A stretch of 64,000 nt of DNA from Burkholderiales bacterium (GCA_021287185.1 JAJTAZ010000023.1:1-64000); one strand, 5' to 3'; shown: positions 45,561 to 55,361, counted from the stretch's first letter. Program-made: numbers and translations. Notes: generated from the letters alone by a model not told the origin.

Positions 45561-45884
45561 ATGAAAAAAACTGTTCTCGTAGCTTTGATGTTGTCTGCTG
45601 GTGTATTGGCCGCTTGCGGTGGAAGTAAAAAAGCCGAATCGGCAGTAGATGCCACCAAAAATGCGGCAGGTGCGGCCGCAACAGCCACTACCAACGCCGT
45701 AGGTGCCGCAACCAACGCAACCACCAACGCGGCAGGTGCGGCAGTGGATGCCACCAAAAATGCAGCGGGTACTGCAGTGGATGCGACTAAAAACGCAGCA
45801 GGTGCAGCAGCCGATGCAACTAAAAATGCAGCCACAACAACTGTAAATAAAGCAGCTGAAGCGGTTCGCACTGCGAAGCCATAA
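45561..45884 (+). CDS. Alanine-rich lipoprotein built of 11-residue repeats
   Basis: 107 residues. Lipoprotein signal MKKTVLVALMLSAGVLAAC with the acylated Cys19 in LAAC. From residue 28 to 93 the mature protein consists of six exact-length 11-mers of the form A-V-D-A-T-K-N-A-A-G-A, with a degenerate seventh after that; no other domain is present. The 11-residue period, Ala/Lys/Thr content and lack of aromatic residues recall LEA group 3 proteins and entericidin-like or YjfN-type small lipoproteins. Likely an amphipathic helix tethered to a membrane. A terminator follows. Conservation of the repeat in DNA (33-base unit) suggests growth by duplication. Confidence 0.8.
   Translation: MKKTVLVALMLSAGVLAACGGSKKAESAVDATKNAAGAAATATTNAVGAATNATTNAAGAAVDATKNAAGTAVDATKNAAGAAADATKNAATTTVNKAAEAVRTAKP
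45642..45839 (+). repeat. Six tandem 33-base coding repeats
   Basis: Six consecutive 33-base units encode the 11-residue repeats of the lipoprotein. Units 1, 4, 5 and 6 are most alike (GCNGTGGATGCNACTAAAAA type); units 2 and 3 have diverged, with Thr and Asn replacing Asp and Lys. Confidence 0.85.
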
Positions 45885-45959
45885 GTTTGAGGAAACACGG
45901 GACAATCGGTACAGACGGAAAAAATTATTTCGTGTCCCTTTAAAACATTGCATGTCCAC

Positions 45960-45988
45960 AAGCCCGCCAATATTGGTGGGCTTTTTTA
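45960..45988 (+). terminator. Rho-independent terminator of the repeat lipoprotein
   Basis: AAGCCCGCCA pairs with TGGTGGGCTT (one G-T pair), followed by T6. Confidence 0.85.
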
Positions 45989-46159
45989 ATTTGAGTGATC
46001 GCGAATGACACCCAATCCATACCTCATTATCACCATACAGTACTCAACAAAATGATGCAGTTTGTTGTAGATAGGCGTCACAACAACCCACATGAATCAA
46101 TTCAATTCGCTTATAATTATTCGATTAAGTATTCAATTTTTGCATAAAGGCACTCACCC

Positions 46160-47035
46160 ATGACTTACTGCGTCGCCATCAAACTCAATCAAGGTATGGT
46201 CTTTCTGTCCGACACCCGAACCAATGCGGGGGTTGACTTAATCAACCGCTTTCGCAAAATGACCGTCTTTGAAATTGCAGGTGAGCGCACCATCGTGCTC
46301 ATGACCGCAGGAAATCTGTCCATCAGCCAGTCGGTAGTGCAAAGGTTGCAAATGCAAGGGGGCGATACCCATACCTCCCTTTGGAACGTGAGAAACATGT
46401 TTGATGCCGCACAATTGGTCGGTCAAGCCATTCGTGATGTATACGAAGCCGATGCCAAAGCGCTGCAAGACTTCGATGTCAGCTTTAACGTCAGTTTCAT
46501 CGTCGGCGGGCAAATTCGCGGTGAGGAAATGCGACTATTCCAAGTGTACTCGGCAGGCAATTTCATCGAAGCCACCGCTGAAAATCCATTTTTCCAAATT
46601 GGCGAAGCCAAGTATGGCAAACCGATTTTAGACCGTGTGATTACGACAGATTTGTGTTTAGACGATGCCGCCAAATGTGCTTTGGTATCCATGGATTCGA
46701 CCTTGCAAAGTAATATTTCTGTTGGTTTGCCTTTGGATTTATTGGTGTATGAATTTGACGCATTGCGTGTCACCAAATTCAGCCGCATCACCGATGAAAA
46801 CCCCTACTTCCAAATGATTCATCGTGAATGGGGTAAACGTCTGCGCAATACGTTTGAAGAAATCCCGCCTCCGGTTTGGAACGCGCATCCAGACCTGAGT
46901 GTCAGCGATGAAACCGATCAATTGGTGCGTCCAATTATCGCCCAACGTCGTAGCAATGCGGTCGCGGCTCAACCCTCCACAGACGTCAGCGCGCCCGAGT
47001 CGGTACAGCCGATTGTGATACAAACGATGGCATAA
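46160..47035 (+). CDS. Proteasome-type protease Anbu (ancestral beta subunit)
   Basis: 291 residues. MTYCVAIKLNQGMVFLSDTR, then TNAGVDLINRFRKM matches the Anbu/COG3484 family, relatives of HslV and proteasome beta subunits. Removal of Met1 would expose Thr2 as the N-terminal nucleophile; the Asp18 and Lys33-type positions (SDTRTNAG, FRKM) are in place. The core ends near residue 245; the final 45 residues are a low-complexity tail. Anbu is usually found with an alpha-E protein, an ATP-grasp enzyme and a transglutaminase, a set thought to make and attach a peptide tag. None of these is nearby: it lies alone between the repeat lipoprotein and hemC. Confidence 0.9.
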   Translation: MTYCVAIKLNQGMVFLSDTRTNAGVDLINRFRKMTVFEIAGERTIVLMTAGNLSISQSVVQRLQMQGGDTHTSLWNVRNMFDAAQLVGQAIRDVYEADAKALQDFDVSFNVSFIVGGQIRGEEMRLFQVYSAGNFIEATAENPFFQIGEAKYGKPILDRVITTDLCLDDAAKCALVSMDSTLQSNISVGLPLDLLVYEFDALRVTKFSRITDENPYFQMIHREWGKRLRNTFEEIPPPVWNAHPDLSVSDETDQLVRPIIAQRRSNAVAAQPSTDVSAPESVQPIVIQTMA

Positions 47036-47123
47036 TGCCGAGCGGGGGTGTTAATGACTGATTAAACCATTGACTCAAAACGTCTCCCATTTTTGACCAT
47101 CTGCCATCCATTACAAAGAATTT

Positions 47124-48098
47124 ATGAACCCATCTTCACTCGCCTCATCCACTCCAAACACCTTAACGATTGTCACCCGCGAATCACGTTTGGCGATGTG
47201 GCAAGCGCATCATATTCGCGATCGCTTATCCGAACTGTATCCACAAATGCAAGTCAACATTCTCGGTACCACCACACGTGGTGACCAAATTTTGGATCAA
47301 AGCTTGTCTAAAATTGGCGGCAAAGGCTTGTTTGTCAAGGAACTTGAAGTCGCTTTGCACGATGGCTCGGCGGACATCGCGGTCCACTCACTCAAAGATG
47401 TACCGATGAATTTACCCGAAGGCTTCACGCTTGCTTGCGTGACCGAGCGTGAGCGTGCCCAAGATGCGTTTATCTCCAACACCTATCACTCTTTGGAAGA
47501 TTTGCCGCAAGGCGCAGTGGTTGGCACATCCAGTTTGCGCCGCTCCGCACAAATTCAGGCGCGTTTCCCTCACATCAAAATCGTTGCTCTGCGCGGCAAC
47601 CTCGACACACGTTTTCGCAAACTCGATGAGGGACAGTTTGATGCAATGATACTGGCTGCGGCGGGCGTGATTCGTTTGGGTTTGGGTGAGCGTGTGCGCT
47701 CGTTGATTCCGCTTGAATACGCCCTACCTGCGGCTGGACAAGGTGCGCTGGGCATCGAGATTGCAGCACACCGCACAGATTTATTGCCGATTTTACAACC
47801 CTTGCTGTGTGCAGATACCTTCGCGTGTACAGCAGCCGAGCGTGCCGTCTCACGTGCACTCGGAGGCTCTTGCCAAACGCCACTGGCCGCTCATGCAGTG
47901 ATTGAGCATGATGAAGTTTGGTTGCGCGCCAGCATTGCCCTACCTGACGGTTCTCAGGTGTTATACGCACAAGCACGCGGCGCGCGTAAAGATGCAGAAC
48001 TTATCGGCGCGCAAGTGGTGGCTGATTTGAATGCTCAAGGGGCGCAAGCAATTTTAAGTGCCTTGACCACTTGGGTTGCGCCCGAACCTACCCCGTAA
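47124..48098 (+). CDS. hemC: Hydroxymethylbilane synthase (porphobilinogen deaminase)
   Basis: 324 residues. Joins four porphobilinogens into hydroxymethylbilane. [39 protein letters not shown] and [11 protein letters not shown] are the N-terminal signatures; [13 protein letters not shown] carries the cysteine for the dipyrromethane cofactor. Slightly longer than E. coli HemC (313) at the N-terminus. hemD starts 10 bases after its stop. First gene of hemC-hemD-hemX-hemY. Confidence 0.96.
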   Translation: MNPSSLASSTPNTLTIVTRESRLAMWQAHHIRDRLSELYPQMQVNILGTTTRGDQILDQSLSKIGGKGLFVKELEVALHDGSADIAVHSLKDVPMNLPEGFTLACVTERERAQDAFISNTYHSLEDLPQGAVVGTSSLRRSAQIQARFPHIKIVALRGNLDTRFRKLDEGQFDAMILAAAGVIRLGLGERVRSLIPLEYALPAAGQGALGIEIAAHRTDLLPILQPLLCADTFACTAAERAVSRALGGSCQTPLAAHAVIEHDEVWLRASIALPDGSQVLYAQARGARKDAELIGAQVVADLNAQGAQAILSALTTWVAPEPTP

Positions 48099-48108
48099 CC
48101 CACTGACA

Positions 48109-48906
48109 ATGCGCGCAGTTCTCCTCACTCGCCCACTACCTTGCTCGCAGCAATTGCAAACACAATTGGAGCAAGCGGGTCTGAGCATTTTGCACCTACC
48201 GACGCTGGCGTTAAACCCTGCGTCGCGCCCAGAACATGAGGCTCAGATTCAAAACCACTGGCATGAGTACACGGGCGTGATTTTTGTCAGCCAACACGCG
48301 GCGCAGTTTGCTTTTGAACACATGCGGCGATTGGGATTAAGTATTTCTCCAAACACATGGTTGGGCACGGTGGGACAGGGCACTTTAGCGACATTAAAAT
48401 CTTTGTGGTCAATACACACACAATTCATCGCGCCTGATATACAGGACAGCCAAGACTCCGAAGGGCTGTGGCGCGCCATCACAGCAAGCGTTGGACTTGC
48501 CAAACAACGTCTACTCATCGTGCGTGCGCAGACGGGACGCGACGTTCTGCGACAAATGGCGCAAACCGTCGACATACCGTGTGACATTTGGGCGTGTTAC
48601 ACACGTCAAATAAATGCTTGGTCTGCCGAGCAGATGGCGCAATTTCAGCAGTTTGACACTCAACTTGGATTGATGGTCATCACCAGCATTGAGGGGCTCA
48701 GTGCTTTGTTGGCGCAATTTGACTCAAAGCACCTGCCAGCCAACTTATACCAACACACCATCGTGACCATACATCCACGCATTGCGGCATTTGCCAAAAA
48801 AAATGGATTCAGTGATGTGCGGCTGTGCTCGGTCGCAGATTTAGCGCGACGGATTCCCGTGTGGGCAGATTCTGAAGCCCCTACCATTTCCGCTGTTCCA
48901 GACTGA
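48109..48906 (+). CDS. hemD: Uroporphyrinogen-III synthase
   Basis: 265 residues from the ATG at 48109 (MRAVLLTRPLPCSQQLQTQL), where homology begins; the longer frame overlaps hemC. Closes and inverts ring D of hydroxymethylbilane. The family is poorly conserved; recognisable parts are LTRP near the start, VIFVSQHAAQFAF, GTVGQGTLATL, and LLIVRAQTGRDVLRQMA, and the two-lobe layout. Position between hemC and hemX settles the call. Confidence 0.9.
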   Translation: MRAVLLTRPLPCSQQLQTQLEQAGLSILHLPTLALNPASRPEHEAQIQNHWHEYTGVIFVSQHAAQFAFEHMRRLGLSISPNTWLGTVGQGTLATLKSLWSIHTQFIAPDIQDSQDSEGLWRAITASVGLAKQRLLIVRAQTGRDVLRQMAQTVDIPCDIWACYTRQINAWSAEQMAQFQQFDTQLGLMVITSIEGLSALLAQFDSKHLPANLYQHTIVTIHPRIAAFAKKNGFSDVRLCSVADLARRIPVWADSEAPTISAVPD

Positions 48907-49004
48907 TACAGGTCTAATTTTCCCACTTCACCATCACATTCGATTACAATGGTACGCATCGTTGCGTACACTTTTGGTCGCAATTTTGAGTTAAAGGATG
49001 AGCC

Positions 49005-50201
49005 ATGGCAAACACAACTGAACAACAATCCGTCCCCACAAGCAACACCATGACACCAACCTCTCCCGAAATAAAACAATCCAGCGGAGCGGGGTTTAAA
49101 TTCAGCGTGGCATTATTGGTTATTTTAGCGGGCTTGGGCACGTCCAGTTATGTGGCGTATCAACGAGGGCTTGCCAATCCTTATTTACCGCCCATGCTAC
49201 AAAAAAGCAGCACGGAGAATACAGTCCCCACCCCTGTTGAGCCTGCAACAGCCCATACCAGCCCAACAGAAAGTAATTCGCCCACTGCCAGCGCAGCCAG
49301 CAACAATGCAACAGCACCTACTTTAGCAGCTGCCCCAACAGAGGCTGCCACCAGCGTAACTCCGAACAACAGCACAACACCCACGCCCGCACCATCAACA
49401 GCACAGATTGGCACACCAACCTCACCGATGGCATCCACTGTTTCGCCCAGTGCATCCACTGCACCAACAACACCAACAGTCATCACAAACAGTGCTGCAA
49501 CCAATGCCTTGCTCTCAGTCATGGATGCACAAACTCAATGGCAAGCCATGCAGTTTGATTTCAATCAACGCTGGGATACTGCCAACGCATTGCAAACCAT
49601 TCAGACACTTAAAAATCAATTACAAGCACTCAACAACAGCGCAACACTTTCCACACTGAGCGCACTGTCCCAAATCGAAGCGCAAATCCAAGCATGGCAC
49701 GCGCTCAATCCACAAATGCATTTGGCCGCCTTGCAGCAGGCCATTGTGGATGCAGATAAATTGCACATTCGCACGATTCAGGAACCCACTCAAGAAGTCG
49801 CACCGACAGGGATGTGGGCGCGTTTCATCGCCACACTCAAAACCATATTCGCCATTAAGCGGGTGAACACGGCGCAAGATGCGGCTTTGGATGCCGCCAA
49901 TGCAGCCATCGTCAAGCAAGGGATTATGGCAAACCTCATGTCGGCACAATGGGCGGCGCGCAGTGGTCAATGGCAAAGTGCTCAAGCGCAACTGCGCACC
50001 GCCAATGCCAGTATCCAAACCTATGGACAGGGGTACACCTTAGACAGCCTCAAACCGTGGATGGAGATGAGCAATTTCCCAACCCCGCCTGATTTCAACA
50101 CGGTACAGCAAGCACTGATGCAAGCACGCGCACAACTGGCAGCACAAACTCAAAGCGAACACACAACCACTCCCGTTAAACCGAATGGAGCCGCATTATG
50201 A
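49005..50201 (+). CDS. hemX: HemX, uroporphyrinogen-III C-methyltransferase-like membrane protein
   Basis: 398 residues. One N-terminal membrane helix (about 26-46, FSVALLVILAGLGTSSYVAY), then about 110 residues very rich in Thr, Ala, Pro, Ser and Asn (55-165), then a helical HemX domain (NALLSVMDAQTQWQAMQFDF onward) with NLMSAQWAARSGQWQSAQAQ near the end. Despite older names, HemX of this type lacks a SAM-methyltransferase motif; it is a membrane-anchored partner in haem synthesis of unknown mechanism. Overlaps hemY by four bases. Confidence 0.88.
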   Translation: MANTTEQQSVPTSNTMTPTSPEIKQSSGAGFKFSVALLVILAGLGTSSYVAYQRGLANPYLPPMLQKSSTENTVPTPVEPATAHTSPTESNSPTASAASNNATAPTLAAAPTEAATSVTPNNSTTPTPAPSTAQIGTPTSPMASTVSPSASTAPTTPTVITNSAATNALLSVMDAQTQWQAMQFDFNQRWDTANALQTIQTLKNQLQALNNSATLSTLSALSQIEAQIQAWHALNPQMHLAALQQAIVDADKLHIRTIQEPTQEVAPTGMWARFIATLKTIFAIKRVNTAQDAALDAANAAIVKQGIMANLMSAQWAARSGQWQSAQAQLRTANASIQTYGQGYTLDSLKPWMEMSNFPTPPDFNTVQQALMQARAQLAAQTQSEHTTTPVKPNGAAL

Positions 50202-51388
50202 TACGCAAACTCATTTGGACGATGATATTGATTGCCGTGGCTGCTTTGATGGCATACGGTATGCGCAACTATCCAGGCAGTGCATCATTTGAGTGGTTTT
50301 CATGGCAAATCTCGATGAGCATTTATGTATTTGCCTTCATCTCATTGCTAATCTTTGTTTTATTTTTTTGGTTGTGGCGGCTGTACCGCGGAATGGTCGC
50401 CTTGCCCAGTCGTTTTAGAGGTTGGCGCGAAGACAAACGCGAACAGCGTGCTTTGGCGGCACTACAAACCGCCACCATTGCACTGCAAGAGGGTCGCTTT
50501 GCCCACGCTGAAAAAGCCGCAAAAATCGCCGCACGCAAACCCTCTGCTGCAGCATTGGCGGCATTGTTGGGGGCAGCCAGCGCACATGCACGGGGCGATC
50601 AATCGATTGCCAGCGAATGGCTCAATCAATTGGACACACACCCTGAGTTTGCCGATGCCAAAATTTTGCAAGAAACGCACATGGCTTTGGACAACGGCGA
50701 CACCGCCCGTGCGCTCACTTTACTGGATACTGTGTCGCCCAATCTACGCAAACACAGTCTGCGCTACAAAGAACTGCTGATTCAAGCGCAAGCCCAATCC
50801 AACAACTGGCACGAAGTCAAACAACTGGCCACTGAGCGCAAGACCACCATCACCACCGAGCAAAGATCCGAATGGATGAAACGTGCCATCTCAGGATTAT
50901 CAAGTGATGAAAGTCTGTCTGCCGATTACCTGCGCACACTTTATAAAGACATGCCCGATGATGTGCGCGATGACGATGAGGCTGTGAAAACCTTGGTACA
51001 GGCCTTTATCCAACGTGAGGCCTACGCTGATGCGCGCCGCGTCATCCAAGAATCCATGCGCTATCGTTGGCGACCCAATTTGTTGCCTGACTACGTGCGT
51101 GCCGCGACCAGCGACTCAGTCACTGAACAACTCAAAATGTGTGACGCGTGGCAAGCGCAGGGACACAATGACGCAGCACTGCACACCACTGCTGGGCAAC
51201 TGTGCGTGCGTTCTGAACTTTGGGGGCAAGCGAAAAAACACTTCGAAGAAGCGATTCGCCTTGCGCCATCCGCCATGCTGTATTCGAGCTTGGCACAAGC
51301 TTTGCATGGCATGGGTGATAAAGAAGGCGCGCAAAATGCCGAACACCAAGCCAGTGCGTTTCACGAGGTAAAAATACTCACGCCGTAA
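50198..51388 (+). CDS. hemY: HemY, haem biosynthesis-associated TPR membrane protein
   Basis: 396 residues (E. coli HemY 398). Two N-terminal membrane helices (about 4-22 and 40-62) are followed by RGMVALPSRFRGWREDKREQ, then RALAALQTATIALQEGRFAH and further TPR-like helix pairs, ending with WGQAKKHFEEAIRLAPSAML as a clear last TPR. The proteobacterial HemY is distinct from the Bacillus protoporphyrinogen oxidase of the same name. Its precise role is unknown. Last gene of the hem operon; terminator follows. Confidence 0.92.
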   Translation: MIRKLIWTMILIAVAALMAYGMRNYPGSASFEWFSWQISMSIYVFAFISLLIFVLFFWLWRLYRGMVALPSRFRGWREDKREQRALAALQTATIALQEGRFAHAEKAAKIAARKPSAAALAALLGAASAHARGDQSIASEWLNQLDTHPEFADAKILQETHMALDNGDTARALTLLDTVSPNLRKHSLRYKELLIQAQAQSNNWHEVKQLATERKTTITTEQRSEWMKRAISGLSSDESLSADYLRTLYKDMPDDVRDDDEAVKTLVQAFIQREAYADARRVIQESMRYRWRPNLLPDYVRAATSDSVTEQLKMCDAWQAQGHNDAALHTTAGQLCVRSELWGQAKKHFEEAIRLAPSAMLYSSLAQALHGMGDKEGAQNAEHQASAFHEVKILTP

Positions 51389-51404
51389 TCGAAGCGCGCA
51401 TATC

Positions 51405-51433
51405 AAAAAAGCGGACAAATCGTCCGCTTTTTT
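51405..51433. terminator. Bidirectional rho-independent terminator
   Basis: GCGGAC / GTCCGC stem (51411-51427), A6 to the left and T6 to the right, between convergent hemY and hflX. Confidence 0.92.
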
Positions 51434-51450
51434 ACAGGCTCATGCCACCA

Positions 51451-52593
51451 TCAAACACCACGAAACCTTGGATCGTCGGCCCACTCATCTTTTTGCTGTT
51501 GCTCTTGTTGTTTTTGCCAATCGGGTTTGTGCGCACCAGCCAATTCAGCCAAGGCTTCGCGCAATAAATCCATGCCCGCGCCAGTTTTTGCACTGACAAA
51601 TATGCGTGCAATGCGTCCATGTTCGTCACGCTCAATCGCGGGTTCGTGGCCAGATAAATCAATTTTGTTCCAAATCAAGACCTGATGAATTTTATCGGCG
51701 GCAATTTCTTTAAGCACCTTATTCACTTCATCAATTTGATCCAATCGAACCGTGCTTGCGGCATCCACCACGTGGAACAACACATCGGCATGAATGGTTT
51801 CCTCAAGCGTGGCGCGAAACGCGGCGACCAATTGATGCGGCAATTCGCGCACAAAACCCACGGTATCGGACACCACGATTTGACCCGCGCCTTCGATATA
51901 TACTTTGCGTGTGGTGGTATCCAGTGTCGCAAACAACTGATCGGCAGCGTAGGTGCGTGCACTGGTCAAATGATTGAATAAGGTCGATTTTCCCGCGTTG
52001 GTGTAACCCACCAAGGAAACATTGAGTGTATTGCTGCGTGCACGGGCGTTGCGTTGGGTCAAGTGTTGTTTTTCAAATTTTGCCAATTGTGCCTTGAGGT
52101 ACTTCATGCGCTCGCCAATCAAACGTTTGTCAATTTCCAACTGCGACTCACCCATACCACCCATGCCCGATTTACCGCGTTGACGCTCCAAGTGGGTCCA
52201 CAGACCTGCCAAGCGCGATTGGTGGTATTCGAGTTGCGCCATTTCGACCTGCAATTTACCTTCATGACTTTGCGCTCTTTGCGCAAAAATATCGAGAATC
52301 AAACCCGTTCTGTCCATCACTTGGACTTCAAGTTTGGCCTCAAGGTTGCGCTGCTGCGCGGGAGACAAACTGTGGTTAAACACCACAATTTCGGCGTTTT
52401 GCGCTTGAACTTCGAGTTTGATTTCATCCACCTTTCCCGTCCCTGCGAACAATGCTGCGTCAGGCGTTTTGCGCGTGCCAGTGACCGCGCCAACAACTTG
52501 TCCCCCATCCGACTGCACGAGCAGGTGCAACTCCTCCATCGAGGCCTCAAAATCGCCTTTACCAAAATAAATGCCAACGATGATGGCGCGCAT
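51451..52593 (-). CDS. hflX: GTPase HflX
   Basis: 380 residues. Ribosome-binding GTPase that rescues or splits stalled and heat-damaged ribosomes. N-terminal domain with GQVVGAVTGTRKTPDAALF and GTGKVDEIKLEVQAQNAEIV, then FNHSLSPAQQRNLE; a coiled segment (LDIFAQRAQSHEGKLQVEMA, GMGGMGESQLEIDKR); the G domain has G1 GYTNAGKST, G3 DTVGF, G4 NKID. It ends in a Gln-rich tail. Follows hfq on the same strand; hflK and hflC, its usual downstream partners, are absent and a terminator shared with hemY is found instead. Confidence 0.95.
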   Translation of the reverse strand: MRAIIVGIYFGKGDFEASMEELHLLVQSDGGQVVGAVTGTRKTPDAALFAGTGKVDEIKLEVQAQNAEIVVFNHSLSPAQQRNLEAKLEVQVMDRTGLILDIFAQRAQSHEGKLQVEMAQLEYHQSRLAGLWTHLERQRGKSGMGGMGESQLEIDKRLIGERMKYLKAQLAKFEKQHLTQRNARARSNTLNVSLVGYTNAGKSTLFNHLTSARTYAADQLFATLDTTTRKVYIEGAGQIVVSDTVGFVRELPHQLVAAFRATLEETIHADVLFHVVDAASTVRLDQIDEVNKVLKEIAADKIHQVLIWNKIDLSGHEPAIERDEHGRIARIFVSAKTGAGMDLLREALAELAGAHKPDWQKQQEQQQKDEWADDPRFRGV

Positions 52594-52617
52594 AGGTATT
52601 CCTTTTCTTTAAAAACA

Positions 52618-52652
52618 ATCAACCCGCTCCCTGACAGGTGAGCGGGTTGGTC
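52618..52652 (-). terminator. Terminator or attenuator between hfq and hflX
   Basis: AACCCGCTC pairs perfectly with GAGCGGGTT around a ten-base loop (52621-52648). On the minus strand GATTGTTTTT follows. It would end or reduce read-through from hfq into hflX. Confidence 0.7.
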
Positions 52653-52672
52653 TAAACATTCACAAACGCAGA

Positions 52673-52912
52673 TTATTCAGCAGCTGTTTGGACTTCTTGA
52701 ATGTTCACAGGACGTGCTGGAACGATGGTAGAAATCGCATGTTTATAGACCATTTGGGTCACTGTATTGCGTAACAACACCACATATTGGTCAAAAGACT
52801 CAATATTGCCCTGCAATTTAATCCCATTCACGAGGTAAATCGAGACAGGCACGTGTTCGCGGCGCAAGGCATTCAAGAACGGGTCTTGTAAAAGTTGTCC
52901 TTTATTCATCAT
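52673..52912 (-). CDS. hfq: RNA chaperone Hfq
   Basis: 79 residues. Sm-like hexamer that pairs small RNAs with mRNAs. [40 protein letters not shown] (Sm1) and [10 protein letters not shown] (Sm2, with the conserved YKHA) are as in E. coli Hfq; the disordered tail is short (about 13 residues), as in betaproteobacteria. Either of two adjacent ATG codons may be the start; GGAG lies upstream. Between der and hflX. Confidence 0.97.
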   Translation of the reverse strand: MMNKGQLLQDPFLNALRREHVPVSIYLVNGIKLQGNIESFDQYVVLLRNTVTQMVYKHAISTIVPARPVNIQEVQTAAE

Positions 52913-53051
52913 TTTTTTCTCCAGGGCAAAGTTATAGAATTATTGTTTTGATTTCGGTCGCATCCGAAACAACTGGCACATATTAACACAAAATATCTAT
53001 ATATGATTTTATTTATCAGAAAACGCAAGTTAAATCAATCCAACTGATGGG

Positions 53052-54530
53052 TTATCGTTTATTCGCCCGAGTTAAATAGGGATTGGTGCTCGATTTAAAG
53101 TCAATTCGCAAAGGAGTGCCCTGCAATTTAAACGCCTCTCTAAAACGCCCTTCCAAATAACGCTGATAGGTTTTTGGTACATTTTCCAAAGAATTGCCAT
53201 GAATCACAATAATCGGCGGATTTTGTCCACCTTGATGCGCATAGCGCAGTTTCGGACGCGCTGAGCCTTGTCCTTTGCGCGGCGGCGCTTGGTGTTCAAT
53301 CGCCGCTTGCAATACACGTGTGAGTTTTGGCGTTGGCAATTTGGCAAACGCCGCAGCGTGGGCTTCTAACACTGATTTGAGCAAAGCATCAATCCCCTGC
53401 CCTTTGAGCGCGCTGGTAAAGTGGAATTTGGCAAAATCCAAGAACATCAGTTTGCGCACGATATCAACCTTCACTCGGTCTTTTTCATAGGCGTTGACCG
53501 TGTCCCATTTATTCACCGCCACCACCAACGCACGCCCTGATTCAAGAATAAAGCCCGCCACGTGCGCATCTTGCTCAGAAATGTCCTGATTGGCATCAAG
53601 CATCAGTATCGCCACATTCGAATCTGAAATCGCTTGCAGGGTTTTGACCACCGAGAATTTTTCAATCGACTCAAACACTTTGCCGCGCTTGCGCAAACCT
53701 GCGGTGTCAATCAATACGAATTTTTGTCCATCGCGCTCAAAATCAATTTCAATCGCATCGCGTGTGGTTCCAGGCATGTCAAAAGCAATCACACGCTCCT
53801 CGCCCACCAATGCGTTGATCAAAGTTGATTTGCCCACATTCGGACGACCCACCACCGCAATTTTAATCGGTTTGAGGCTGCGAATATTTGAGATGGCTTT
53901 GTGTTCATCCTCAGATTGCTCAGGGGATGCCAGCAAGCGCGCAATCGCCTCATCCTGAGCATGTTCATTTAAATGGGCAAATGGGTCATCATCAGGCGCA
54001 TCTGAAGTATCTAACCAATCATCGACTGTGTCGGAGTCGGGAATTTGCTCCAAAGCATATTCGAGTAACTCACGCACGCCATCGCCATGCGCGCTGGAAA
54101 TCACCACAGGCTCGCCCAAACCCAAGCCATAAAAATCCGCCGTCACACTGGCGTGGCGCATGCCTTCTGATTTGTTTACCGCTAAAATGATGGGGCGACC
54201 TGTTTTGCGCAAATCATCTGCAATGATTTGATCGTGCGCATTCAAACCGGCGCGCCCATCGACCAAAAACACCACCAAATCCGATTCAACAATCGCTTGA
54301 CGGGTTTGCTTGGCCATTTCGTGATAAATGCCCTCTTTGGCAACAGGTTCAAAACCACCCGTGTCAATCACCAAAAAGGGACGCTCACCCATGCGTCCCT
54401 CGCCATAGTGGCGATCGCGGGTGAGCCCCGCATAATCGGCCACGATGGCATCACGCGAACGAGTCAAACGATTAAATAAAGTGGATTTACCCACATTGGG
54501 TCTGCCAACTAAGGCGATTACTGGCTTCAT
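53052..54530 (-). CDS. der: Ribosome-assembly GTPase Der (EngA)
   Basis: 492 residues with two G domains in tandem: [14 protein letters not shown] near residue 8 and [15 protein letters not shown] near residue 230, with DTGG and DTAG as G3 motifs and NKSE/NKWD as G4. A KH-like C-terminal domain ends [11 protein letters not shown]. An acidic linker ([20 protein letters not shown]) joins the G domains and is longer than in E. coli, as usual in betaproteobacteria. Needed for 50S subunit maturation. The upstream neighbour should be bamB; here a repeat and yfgM precede it. Confidence 0.97.
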   Translation of the reverse strand: MKPVIALVGRPNVGKSTLFNRLTRSRDAIVADYAGLTRDRHYGEGRMGERPFLVIDTGGFEPVAKEGIYHEMAKQTRQAIVESDLVVFLVDGRAGLNAHDQIIADDLRKTGRPIILAVNKSEGMRHASVTADFYGLGLGEPVVISSAHGDGVRELLEYALEQIPDSDTVDDWLDTSDAPDDDPFAHLNEHAQDEAIARLLASPEQSEDEHKAISNIRSLKPIKIAVVGRPNVGKSTLINALVGEERVIAFDMPGTTRDAIEIDFERDGQKFVLIDTAGLRKRGKVFESIEKFSVVKTLQAISDSNVAILMLDANQDISEQDAHVAGFILESGRALVVAVNKWDTVNAYEKDRVKVDIVRKLMFLDFAKFHFTSALKGQGIDALLKSVLEAHAAAFAKLPTPKLTRVLQAAIEHQAPPRKGQGSARPKLRYAHQGGQNPPIIVIHGNSLENVPKTYQRYLEGRFREAFKLQGTPLRIDFKSSTNPYLTRANKR

Positions 54531-54586
54531 GCCGTTCCTAAACTATTTTTGTCACTTATGGGTCAGGAGCGATACTACAACTCCAC

Positions 54587-54631
54587 GGTCATTGCGAGCG
54601 ATGCTTCACCAGCAAAGCAATTCATGCCGTA
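54587..54631 (+). repeat. Dispersed intergenic repeat, copy C
   Basis: GGTCATTGCGAGCGATGCTT, then CACCAGCAAAGCAATTCATG. Diverged copy of the 21553 repeat, located in the spacer between yfgM and der where bamB is expected. Confidence 0.65.
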
Positions 54632-54691
54632 TCAAATGGATGGAATGTTTCTGTATCCATCTGCTCACAACGACGGCTTTTAATTTCTAAA

Positions 54692-55318
54692 TTACGGTAA
54701 AAACTTCAATTTTTGTTCCAAGGCTTCAACCGCCACCACATCGACAGGCGTGGCTTTTTTCGCTTGATCCAACGCGCTTTGTACAATTTCACGCGCTTTG
54801 GCTGCATCTTGCCCCATCAAATAAATATCGGCTTTTTTATTGGCAAACGCCGCATCAAAATGTGCCACTGGTGTGTCCAAAACTTTCAAAGCTTCGTCTT
54901 TTTTATTCAACTGCATCAACACATCGGCCAAATGCAAACGCGCAGCACCTTGATTTTCAAGTTGACCGTGTTGCAAGACCCATTGCAAAGGCGCTTGCGC
55001 TTGCTCAAATTTGCCTTCACCCGCCAGTGCCGCGGCCATTTGCAAACTCGCCAACGAAGCATAATTGGTTTTGGCAAAATTGTTTTGCAAACCATTGAGT
55101 TGCGCAGTGGCATCCCCTTTTTTCGCCAATGTGCCATTGAATGCACTGAATGCCGCCTGTGCTTGCGCCACTTGGCGTTTTTGATACCACTCATAACCCT
55201 TGTAACCAACGAATGCAAGCACCCCAACCAACACAATACCCACAATGAGTTTACCCCACTGCTGCCAAAATGCTTTCAACTGCGCTATCTGCTCTTGTTC
55301 TTCTAAATCGTATGCCAT
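54692..55318 (-). CDS. yfgM: YfgM-like TPR membrane protein (ancillary SecYEG translocon subunit)
   Basis: 208 residues (E. coli YfgM 206). A cytoplasmic N-terminus MAYDLEEQEQIAQLKAFWQQ, one membrane helix (about 22-42, LIVGIVLVGVLAFVGYKGYE) and a periplasmic TPR_21 domain with LQMAAALAGEGKFEQAQAPL and ARLHLADVLMQLNKKDEALK. In E. coli it binds SecYEG and PpiD and is encoded next to bamB. Here bamB is absent between it and der. Copies of an intergenic repeat flank the gene on both sides. Confidence 0.92.
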   Translation of the reverse strand: MAYDLEEQEQIAQLKAFWQQWGKLIVGIVLVGVLAFVGYKGYEWYQKRQVAQAQAAFSAFNGTLAKKGDATAQLNGLQNNFAKTNYASLASLQMAAALAGEGKFEQAQAPLQWVLQHGQLENQGAARLHLADVLMQLNKKDEALKVLDTPVAHFDAAFANKKADIYLMGQDAAKAREIVQSALDQAKKATPVDVVAVEALEQKLKFLP

Positions 55319-55361
55319 ATTTAAACCCTTTTTATTTCCAATACTCTAAAAAATCAATCTC

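Noticed and set aside
45642..45839. Tandem repeats as a possible CRISPR or minisatellite
   Set aside because: The 33-base units are head to tail without spacers and encode the lipoprotein's 11-mers in frame.
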